From assembly GCA_030151635.1 (NCBI GenBank), contig JASLDF010000134.1:1-16329 (forward strand): 16,329 nt of DNA. Direction: 5' to 3'. A program made the translations under genes and the position numbers. Numbering within the stretch: position 1 is the stretch's first letter; each line of letters opens with the position of its first letter. Of the stretch, positions 7,101 to 13,924 are shown piece after piece. The notes beneath the pieces are model-generated. The model searched no databases. It was not told the origin of the DNA and was given only the letters and a program-made list of their open reading frames with translations. This DNA is from Bacteroides sp. Its GTDB lineage: Bacteria; Bacteroidota; Bacteroidia; Bacteroidales; Bacteroidaceae.

Positions 7101-8450
7101 ATGAAAGGAAATTGGCATAAAAGGTTGGTGTGGGGGCTTCTTGTAGTGATTCCCTCGTTATTGTTGGAGGCTAAAAATGACTCTGTCTACTTGTCTAAGT
7201 TACAATTGGCAGATGCCATGAAGCTAGAACTAGACAAAAGTCTAGAGTTTAAGTTTGCTGAGGCTCAATATAATTCTCAGTTGTATTGGAATAATGCACC
7301 AGCTGGTTATAAAAGCAGATTGGGAAGAGAATATTTACATAATGTAGACTTTAAGCTGAGAGTTTTGTTTCGTTCTTTGCCTCAACGTATGGATGTTCGA
7401 ATTGAAAAGAAAGAAATAGCTTTAGTTGATTCCATCTATAATGCCTTCTATCTATCTAACGATGGCGAAAGTTTCCGCCAAAATGTATCCCTTTACTCAG
7501 AAATAAAGGAGGATTTATGGTATACTAGATTCCAGGAAACTATGGAGTTTCAACAAGTCGCTCAGAGCCTAAAGGTTGGTGGAATATCAAAACCTTTTAC
7601 TACTCCTAAAGGAATTTATATAATTCAGAAGTTAGCGAGTGGAGGGGTTAAGAGTCGTTCAGACGCTCAAAATATATCAATGAAGAGTCTTTTAGAGGAA
7701 TGTAATATTCGCATTACTCCCAATTTATTGTTAAACTTGTTTGACTCTTACCCATTGAGTACAGTTTTATTAACATCAGGTGAAAAAGAATATATAATGG
7801 CTGATTTTATATCTTTTTCATCTTCTCAAAAAGGGAGTACTTCTCATTTATGGAATAAGTTTCAACTTTGGGCTATTTCTAAAAGTATAGAAGCCACACT
7901 TATTAAAAACAAAGTGTATCAACAATCCTTATACGATGCAAAAGATAGCTTGTTGTTGTCTGTTGTATATGATTACAGAGTGAGGCATAGAGCTTTAAAT
8001 TCACCAGATGAAGCGAGGTCGTTTTATTTGGATCACGAAGGTGAGTACCTTTTTAATTATACGAACTTTAATGGGTTGTTGATTCAAGGAAAACGTAAGA
8101 AATTAAAGAAGTTAAAATCGATTCTATCATCAATTCCTACAGAGGAATGGACTATGGCTGTAGAAGCCATTAATAAACAATCAAAGAAGCCTGAGTTTAA
8201 AGTTTTCTCGGGACAGTCTTTATTGAAAGATAACGACTTGATTCGCTCTTATTATAGAGATGCTCTTTTACCCTCTTCTAAAAAGAAAAACAAAGTTATG
8301 GATTCATACTTATCCACAGGTGTGTTTACACAGCCACTTATAAATTCGGAATTTATGAAATTAGTAGTTTTGGAAGATTATATGAAGTCCATTGAAGAAG
8401 ATTGGATAAATCAGCTTTTATATGAAGCTAAAAAGGGAAAAAAAGAGTGA
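7101..8450 (+). CDS. Divergent SurA/parvulin-like exported protein
   Basis: This 449-residue protein probably acts in the periplasm as a folding factor, but no family is certain. Residues 1-24 look like a cleavable signal peptide (basic MKGNWHKR, then a hydrophobic core ending LLLEA), which supports this start. Residues about 40-90 resemble the N-terminal helical part of Bacteroidota SurA-like proteins, with VDFKLRVL matching their usual VNFKLKV. Residues about 105-178 look like one degraded parvulin domain. Its last strand is recognisable (VGGISKPFTTPKGIYIIQKL, 159-178), but the active-site features of parvulins are not evident, so isomerase activity is doubtful. The C-terminal half (about 190-449) is charged and helical and ends in a lysine-rich tail. 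The gene lies between guaB and surA, where I recall Bacteroides carrying extra PPIase genes. No terminator separates it from surA, 101 bp downstream. Confidence 0.72.
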   Translation: MKGNWHKRLVWGLLVVIPSLLLEAKNDSVYLSKLQLADAMKLELDKSLEFKFAEAQYNSQLYWNNAPAGYKSRLGREYLHNVDFKLRVLFRSLPQRMDVRIEKKEIALVDSIYNAFYLSNDGESFRQNVSLYSEIKEDLWYTRFQETMEFQQVAQSLKVGGISKPFTTPKGIYIIQKLASGGVKSRSDAQNISMKSLLEECNIRITPNLLLNLFDSYPLSTVLLTSGEKEYIMADFISFSSSQKGSTSHLWNKFQLWAISKSIEATLIKNKVYQQSLYDAKDSLLLSVVYDYRVRHRALNSPDEARSFYLDHEGEYLFNYTNFNGLLIQGKRKKLKKLKSILSSIPTEEWTMAVEAINKQSKKPEFKVFSGQSLLKDNDLIRSYYRDALLPSSKKKNKVMDSYLSTGVFTQPLINSEFMKLVVLEDYMKSIEEDWINQLLYEAKKGKKE

Positions 8451-8498
8451 TTCCTTTTAAAATCCGTTAATAATCAAGGGTGCAATAAATTAATACAT

Positions 8499-8527
8499 TA
8501 TCTTCGTATATTGAACTATTCAATATA
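8499..8527 (+). promoter_or_regulatory. Inverted repeat and -7-like box upstream of surA
   Basis: TATATTGAA (8507-8515) and TTCAATATA (8519-8527) form a perfect 9-bp inverted repeat around CTA, 25 bp before the surA start codon. TATCTTCG at 8499-8506 differs from the -7 consensus TAnnTTTG by one base. The repeat could be a dimeric operator or a weak leader hairpin. It has no T tract, so it is not a terminator. AT-rich repeats of this size can also arise by chance. Confidence 0.35.
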
Positions 8528-8551
8528 TTAAAATAGAAATATAACAACGAT

Positions 8552-9928
8552 ATGAAAAATATGCCAACAAGTTTTTTTCGTTTGTCAACGATTTTACTAA
8601 GTCTTTTTGCAGTTGCATGTGGAACTAGTGCTAAAGCTCAAAATAACGTTATTGACGAGGTTATTTGGGTTGTAGGCGATGAAGCTATTCTTAAATCCGA
8701 TGTCGAAGAACTACGTTTAAATGCCTTGTATAATGGACAGAAGATAGATGGAAATCCTTATTGTGTCATTCCTGAGCAGATTGCTATTCAAAAACTTTTC
8801 TTAAGTCAAGCAAAGTTAGATAGTATCGAAGTTTCAGAAACTGGTATTATCAAGCAAGCAGACTATATGATGTCTGAGTATTTGAAGATGTTTAACTCGA
8901 AGGAGAAAATGGAAGAGGTGATGAATAAAACAACATCACAAATCCGTAAAGAACTAAGAGATAATATTCGTGAAGGAGAAATTGTAAAAGAAGTGCAATC
9001 TAAAATTGTTGGTGAAATAAAAATAACCCCCGCAGAAGTACGTCGCTTTTTCCAAGATTTACCTCAAGATAGTATTCCTTATATTCCAACTAAAGTAGAA
9101 GTTCAAGTTATAACGCAAGAACCAAAGATTAGTTTGTCTGAAATTGACAATGTAAAGAAAAAATTGAGAGATTATACAGAGCGTGTATATGCAGGGGAGA
9201 TTTCGTTTAGTACTTTAGCTCGCTTGTATTCAGAAGATCCAGGAAGTGCAATTAAAGGTGGTGAGTTGGGATTTAGTAGCCGCGGTAGCTTCTTGCCTGA
9301 ATTTGCGAATGTTGCTTTTAATATGCAAGATCCTGATAAAATATCAAAGATCGTTGAAACTGAGTATGGTTATCATATTATTCAACTTATTGAAAAACGT
9401 GGAGATCGTGTTAATGCAAGACACATTTTATTGCGTCCAAAAGTATCTGAAGATGAAGTATTGAAATCTATCAATAAACTAGATAGTGTTGCCATTGATA
9501 TCAAAGATAAAAAGTTCTCATTTGATGAGGCTGCACAGTTTATTTCTGACGATAAGAATACTCGTAATAACAAAGGTTTAATGCCTAACCCAATGGATAA
9601 CACTTCTCGTTTCGAAATGCAGATGTTACCTCCAGAGATTGCTAAAGCTGTAGAGTTTATGGAAATTGGGGAAGTTTCTAAAGCTTTCACGATGATAAAT
9701 AATAGTGGAAAAGAAGTTTGTGCTATTGTGAAATTGAAAAACAGAGTGGACGGACATAAAGCTACTATTACAGACGATTATCAAAAGTTAAGAGAGTTGG
9801 TTATCTCGAAGAAGAGGGAGGAAATCTTGCATAATTGGATTGTGAAAAAACAAGGTGAAACTTATGTTCGTATCAACGAAGGTTGGAGAGACTGTGAATT
9901 CACTTATCCGGGTTGGATTAAAGAGTGA
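8552..9928 (+). CDS. surA: SurA-like periplasmic chaperone with two parvulin domains
   Basis: SurA escorts unfolded outer-membrane proteins through the periplasm to the BAM complex. The 458-residue protein starts with a signal peptide (1-30, ending SAKAQ). It continues with the SurA N-terminal helical domain (about 33-160, IDEVIWVVGDEAILKSDVEE). A first parvulin domain (about 180-284) contains LARLYSEDPGSAIKGGELGF and the closing EYGYHIIQLIE. A second, more divergent parvulin domain (about 285-398) begins with ARHILLRP. The C-terminal helix (about 405-435) completes the chaperone module. The length is close to E. coli SurA (428). The signal region also contains VAC at 21-23, a poor lipobox, so lipoprotein processing is a less likely alternative. 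The gene is followed 24 bp later by the OstA-like gene, echoing the lptD-surA linkage of E. coli and supporting an outer-membrane biogenesis role. Confidence 0.93.
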   Translation: MKNMPTSFFRLSTILLSLFAVACGTSAKAQNNVIDEVIWVVGDEAILKSDVEELRLNALYNGQKIDGNPYCVIPEQIAIQKLFLSQAKLDSIEVSETGIIKQADYMMSEYLKMFNSKEKMEEVMNKTTSQIRKELRDNIREGEIVKEVQSKIVGEIKITPAEVRRFFQDLPQDSIPYIPTKVEVQVITQEPKISLSEIDNVKKKLRDYTERVYAGEISFSTLARLYSEDPGSAIKGGELGFSSRGSFLPEFANVAFNMQDPDKISKIVETEYGYHIIQLIEKRGDRVNARHILLRPKVSEDEVLKSINKLDSVAIDIKDKKFSFDEAAQFISDDKNTRNNKGLMPNPMDNTSRFEMQMLPPEIAKAVEFMEIGEVSKAFTMINNSGKEVCAIVKLKNRVDGHKATITDDYQKLRELVISKKREEILHNWIVKKQGETYVRINEGWRDCEFTYPGWIKE

Positions 9929-9952
9929 TTTCTGAAGTTTAGAATTTAATTT

Positions 9953-11596
9953 ATGATTAAAGTAATACAAAATATAAATATACGTGTGTTCGCAGTGTTT
10001 TTCTGCATCTCTGGGCTGATGTTGGCTTTGCCTTCGAATGCTTTGGCACAAGAGTCGAAAGTGCGTATTGAATTAATTCATGCAGACCATGGTGTAGGTA
10101 GTAAAGACCTAGGTCCAGATGTAAATGTATTTAAAGGAAATGTACATATTCGTCACAAAGGAATGAATATGTATTGCGATAGTATTCTACTATATGGAGG
10201 TAAAGCAAATTCAATAGAAGCCTTTGATAATGTAAGAATGGAACAAGGGGATACTCTTCATTTATATGGTGATTATCTTTATTACGATGGTGGAACTGAA
10301 TTGGCTCGTTTAAGAAACAATGTAAAATTAGTAAACCGTGAAGTTCAATTGGTAACTGATAGTTTAAACTTCGATCGAAAAGTAGATTTAGGTTATTATT
10401 TTAATGGTGGAGAATTGACAGATCCGACTAATACTTTGACTTCGAATTGGGGACAATATAATGTAAACTCTAAAATTGCAAAATTCCATAAAGAGGTTAA
10501 TTTAGTTAATGATAGAGCAGTGATGACTTCCGATACATTGCACTATGATACTGAAACAAAAATAATCTCAATCCTAGGACCTTCTGAGATTATTAGTAAT
10601 TCATCCAAGATAAATTCTAGCAAAGGATTCTATAATTCTTTAACTCAGGAAGTTAATCTTTATAATCGCTCAACAATTGACACTGATGGAAGAGTGATGA
10701 CTGGTGATAGCTTGTACTATGATCACTTACGTGGTTATGGGCAAGGTTTTGGACATGTCCAAATGGTAGATACTGCCCGCAAGAATATGCTGGAGGGAGA
10801 TTATTGCTTCTATGATGAAATCAAACAAAATGCATTGTTGTATAATAGAGCGATGCTTGTAGATTTTTCTCAAAGTGATAGTTTGTATGTTCATGGGGAT
10901 ACGGTTCGCTTAAATACTTTTGAGCAAGAAACAGACTCTGTTTACCATCTAGTACGTCTGTATAATAAAGTGCGTATGTACAAATCGGATATGCAGGGTG
11001 TTTGTGATTCTTTAGTTTATAATAGTAAAGATTCATGTATAACACTTTACACAGAACCTGTATTGTGGAATTATTCTCAACAATTGTTGGGAGAGAAAAT
11101 TATGCTTTATCTAAATGATAGTACTATTGATTGGGCTCATATCGAAAATCAAGCAATGGCAATTGAAAAATTAGATACAATTCATTATAATCAGGTATCT
11201 GGAAAACAGATTAAAGCTTTTTTTGATAATGGTGAAATGCATAAGGTAGATGTTGATGGAAATGTGATGATTAATTACTACCAAGAAGAACGTAATGGTT
11301 TTTTAATCGGGTTGACGTATGCCGAAACTAGTTTAATGGAAATGGAGCTTCTTCATATGCAATTGGAGAAAATAAGAATGACTACGGCTACAAGCGGAGT
11401 CTTTTATCCTTTGCCATTAATCCCTAGTGATAAGTTGTTTTTGAATAACTTTGTATGGTTAGATTATTTAAGACCTATAAATAAAGAAGATATTTTTAAT
11501 TGGAGAACAAAGAAGCCTGAGCATATGTTAAGGGAATCAAGTCCTGAGATGACACAACCAATGCCGGCAGTTCAACAAAATAGAAGGAGAAAGTAA
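9953..11596 (+). CDS. OstA/LptA-like periplasmic protein, probable LPS transport
   Basis: The family is the OstA-like group of Bacteroidota, related to LptA and the N-terminal domain of LptD, which form the β-jellyroll bridge carrying LPS across the periplasm. Function is inferred from family and neighbours. The 547-residue protein has a signal peptide (about 1-32, hydrophobic FFCISGLMLAL, cleavage near ALA-QE). The long β-rich region that follows repeats a short motif of the form (G/C/S)D-(S/T)-L-x-(Y/F): CDSILLY, GDTLHLY, TDSLNFD, SDTLHYD, GDSLYYD, CDSLVYN. The clearest LptA-like stretch is about 40-170 (VFKGNVHIRHKGMNMYCDS). The C-terminus loses the repeats and ends in a Pro/Gln then Arg/Lys-rich tail. 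No outer-membrane barrel like that of full LptD is evident. It starts 24 bp after surA and ends 2 bp before the next gene, so all are likely one operon. Confidence 0.85.
   Translation: MIKVIQNINIRVFAVFFCISGLMLALPSNALAQESKVRIELIHADHGVGSKDLGPDVNVFKGNVHIRHKGMNMYCDSILLYGGKANSIEAFDNVRMEQGDTLHLYGDYLYYDGGTELARLRNNVKLVNREVQLVTDSLNFDRKVDLGYYFNGGELTDPTNTLTSNWGQYNVNSKIAKFHKEVNLVNDRAVMTSDTLHYDTETKIISILGPSEIISNSSKINSSKGFYNSLTQEVNLYNRSTIDTDGRVMTGDSLYYDHLRGYGQGFGHVQMVDTARKNMLEGDYCFYDEIKQNALLYNRAMLVDFSQSDSLYVHGDTVRLNTFEQETDSVYHLVRLYNKVRMYKSDMQGVCDSLVYNSKDSCITLYTEPVLWNYSQQLLGEKIMLYLNDSTIDWAHIENQAMAIEKLDTIHYNQVSGKQIKAFFDNGEMHKVDVDGNVMINYYQEERNGFLIGLTYAETSLMEMELLHMQLEKIRMTTATSGVFYPLPLIPSDKLFLNNFVWLDYLRPINKEDIFNWRTKKPEHMLRESSPEMTQPMPAVQQNRRRK
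11584..11589 (+). promoter_or_regulatory. Shine-Dalgarno-like site inside the OstA-like gene
   Basis: AAGGAG lies 9 bp before the ATG at 11599, within the last codons of the OstA-like gene. It stands out because the other genes here show no such motif. It may be coincidental to the Arg codons, or it may help coupled translation across the 2-bp gap. Confidence 0.4.
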
Positions 11597-11598
11597 AT

Positions 11599-11910
11599 AT
11601 GGGATTTTTAGGAGGTAACTCTCGTAAACCAAGAGCTTTTAACCATCAGTATATTTATGTGGATACTCGTAAAGAGAAACTCCAGAAGATGGAAGAGTCC
11701 GCTAAAAGAGAATTAGGAATTTTACCAGAGAAAGAATTTGATCCAAATGATATTAAAGGTAAGTTTTCTGAAAATACAGTACATCTTAAAAAGCATCTTT
11801 CGAAGAAGAAAAGACCTTACTTTTGGATGATGGCTTTAGTACTAATTGTTTTATTAATTTTCCTATGGAATTATATAATGACAGGCGAATGGTCTTGGTC
11901 TTTGTTCTAA
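11599..11910 (+). CDS. Small single-span membrane protein between OstA-like gene and mutL
   Basis: I do not recognise a named family. The 103-residue protein has a short N-terminal segment (KPRAFNHQYIYVDTRKEKL, 10-28), then a charged, probably helical region (about 22-70) rich in Lys and Glu. One clear transmembrane helix follows (about 74-93, YFWMMALVLIVLLIFLWNYI), then a short aromatic C-terminal tail. The basic cluster KKHLSKKKR just before the helix predicts the N-terminal part in the cytoplasm and the tail in the periplasm. It begins 2 bp after the OstA-like stop codon, preceded by AAGGAG, and ends 20 bp before mutL. The tight spacing implies co-transcription and perhaps translational coupling with the OstA-like gene, so a role in envelope or LPS transport is possible but unproven. 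I recall a small gene at this place in other Bacteroidales. Confidence 0.8.
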   Translation: MGFLGGNSRKPRAFNHQYIYVDTRKEKLQKMEESAKRELGILPEKEFDPNDIKGKFSENTVHLKKHLSKKKRPYFWMMALVLIVLLIFLWNYIMTGEWSWSLF

Positions 11911-11930
11911 GGTAAAAACTAATATTTAAA

Positions 11931-13856
11931 ATGAGTGATATAATACAAATACTACCAGATTCAGTTGCTAACCAAATAGCTGCAGGTGAGGTTATTCAAA
12001 GACCAGCCTCTGTTATAAAAGAGTTGGTTGAGAATTCACTTGATTCGGGTGCAAAAAACATCCAAGTGATTATTACTGATTCGGGAAAGACTTGTATGCA
12101 AGTTATTGATGACGGAAAAGGGATGTCTGCTTTAGATGCTAGAATGGCGTTTGAAAGGCATGCTACTTCTAAAATTACGAATGCTGCTGATTTATTCGCA
12201 TTGCGTACCATGGGATTTAGAGGAGAAGCTTTGGCTTCTATAGCTGCAGTTGCTCAGGTCGATTTAATCTCTAAAAGAGAAGAAGATGAGGTTGCTACAA
12301 GTTTAACGATTACTGGTTCTAGATTAGTTAACCAAGAAATCGTGGCAGCTGGCACTGGGTCTAATTTTTCCATAAAGAATCTGTTCTTTAATGTACCAGC
12401 AAGACGTAAGTTCTTGAAAACAGAAGCAACAGAACTTAGTAAGATATTAACTGAGTTTGAGCGGGTGGCGTTGGTAAATGAAGGTGTCAATTTCTCATTA
12501 TTCAGTAATGGTACAGAATTGTTTAACTTGCCAGAAACATCGTTAAGACAGCGTATTATTCATCTTTTCGGCAAAAAATTAAATCAGGATTTACTATCTG
12601 TAAATGTTGATACTACACTGGTCAAGATTCATGGATTTACTGGTAAATCAGAATCATCTAAGAAGAGAGGTGCTCATCAGTATTTTTTCGTTAATGGTCG
12701 TTATATGCGTCATCCCTACTTTCATAAGGCTGTGATGGATGCTTATAAAGAGCTTATACCAGTAAATGATCAAATATCTTATTTTCTATATTTCGAAGTA
12801 GATCCTAGTAGTATTGATGTTAATATTCATCCGACTAAAACTGAGATAAAATTCGAAAATGAACAAGCTATCTGGCAAATAATTTCTGTTGCTGTAAAGG
12901 AAACGCTTGGTAAATTCAATGAGGTGCCTTCTATCGATTTTGACACTGAGGGTATGCCTGATATTCCTATCTTTTTAGGTGAAAATAACTCTTCTTCAGG
13001 GATTGAGGTTCCTAATATAACGATTGATAGCTCATTCAATCCTTTTAAAACGAATTCTAGATCTTCAGGTCCAGTCGGTAATGGTGGAAGTTACACGATA
13101 CCTTCTAGAGGAAACTTGGTCCCTAATGATTGGGAGAAACTTTATGAAGGTATTGAACGCACCAGTAAATTAAATGCTCCTATTGATGAGTTTGCTCTAG
13201 AGGAGAGCCTTGAATCTAAAGGCAATATTGTTGAGAGTAAAGCGACAATCGATTTATATGGCAATAGTGAAGATAAGCAGAATTTTGATGAAGGGAGTAG
13301 CTTGTTGCAATATAAAGGTACGTACCTTGTAACACCGGTCAAATCTGGTCTGATGTTAATTGATCAACATCGAGCACATATACGTGTTTTGTATGATAAG
13401 TATATGGAACAGATGAAATTACGCAAAGGTGTTTCACAAGGGGTTTTATTTCCAGAGATGATTCAATTACCAATTTCCGAAGCTGCTATTTTAGATAGTA
13501 TTAATGAGGATTTTGCTGCTGTTGGTTTTGAAATAACGAATTTAGGTGGTGGTAGCTTTGCTATAAATGGGGTCCCTGAAGGAATTCAGGGTTTAGATCC
13601 TACGGAATTAGTATATAAAATGCTACACTCTGCAATGGAAGAAGGAGGAGATGTAAAGAGTCAAGTCCAATCCATATTGGCATTGACATTAGCTCGATCT
13701 GCTGCCATTGTCTATGGTCAAGTTCTTTCTATATCAGAACGAACTAAATTATTGGACAATCTTTTTGCATGTGCCTTACCCAATTTTACTCCAGATGGCT
13801 TGACCATTTTAACAACCATATCTGATAGCGATATAGATAAACGGTTTGAAAAATAA
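11931..13856 (+). CDS. mutL: DNA mismatch repair protein MutL
   Basis: MutL is a GHKL ATPase that couples MutS mismatch recognition to strand incision and removal. The 641-residue protein has an intact N-terminal ATPase: Glu31 and Asn35 in KELVENSLDSGA, DDGKGM (60-65), TSKI (79-82), GFRGEAL (95-101), NVPARRKFL (154-162), and a Lys303 region equivalent to the E. coli ATP-contacting Lys (HPTKTEIKF, 300-308). A low-complexity linker (about 335-455) leads to the C-terminal dimerisation domain. There the endonuclease motif DQHA-x2-E-x4-E appears as DQHRAHIRVLYD (478-489), with Ala, Glu and Glu replaced. The later metal-site motifs are also altered: ARSAAIVYGQVLS (588-600) lacks the Cys, and CALPNFTPDG (614-623) replaces the usual CPHGRP. 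The C-terminal domain is therefore probably not a nuclease of the known type. It is the last gene of the surA operon. Confidence 0.96.
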   Translation: MSDIIQILPDSVANQIAAGEVIQRPASVIKELVENSLDSGAKNIQVIITDSGKTCMQVIDDGKGMSALDARMAFERHATSKITNAADLFALRTMGFRGEALASIAAVAQVDLISKREEDEVATSLTITGSRLVNQEIVAAGTGSNFSIKNLFFNVPARRKFLKTEATELSKILTEFERVALVNEGVNFSLFSNGTELFNLPETSLRQRIIHLFGKKLNQDLLSVNVDTTLVKIHGFTGKSESSKKRGAHQYFFVNGRYMRHPYFHKAVMDAYKELIPVNDQISYFLYFEVDPSSIDVNIHPTKTEIKFENEQAIWQIISVAVKETLGKFNEVPSIDFDTEGMPDIPIFLGENNSSSGIEVPNITIDSSFNPFKTNSRSSGPVGNGGSYTIPSRGNLVPNDWEKLYEGIERTSKLNAPIDEFALEESLESKGNIVESKATIDLYGNSEDKQNFDEGSSLLQYKGTYLVTPVKSGLMLIDQHRAHIRVLYDKYMEQMKLRKGVSQGVLFPEMIQLPISEAAILDSINEDFAAVGFEITNLGGGSFAINGVPEGIQGLDPTELVYKMLHSAMEEGGDVKSQVQSILALTLARSAAIVYGQVLSISERTKLLDNLFACALPNFTPDGLTILTTISDSDIDKRFEK

Positions 13857-13910
13857 ATAATATAAAAAGCGAGGATTACTAAATTTAGTAATCCTCGCTT
13901 TTTATATTGT
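13857..13910. terminator. Bidirectional terminator between convergent mutL and trpS
   Basis: Positions 13861-13883 and 13884-13906 are exact reverse complements, a 46-bp perfect palindrome extended by further pairs (13857-13860 with 13907-13910, one of them a G-T wobble). The RNA would fold into a hairpin of about 20 bp with a T run on the 3' side on either strand. It sits between the mutL stop (13856) and the trpS stop (13925), so it should end both transcripts. Confidence 0.95.
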
Positions 13911-13924
13911 TATTGATTTAGTTC

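Noticed and set aside
8430..8460. Possible terminator hairpin at the end of the 7101 gene
   Set aside because: The A-rich and TTCCTTTT segments pair only with a bulge, overlap the last codons, and have no following T tract.
9246..9464. 72-residue frame on the same strand inside surA
   Set aside because: It is a +1-frame shadow of the first parvulin domain of SurA, which reads through without interruption.
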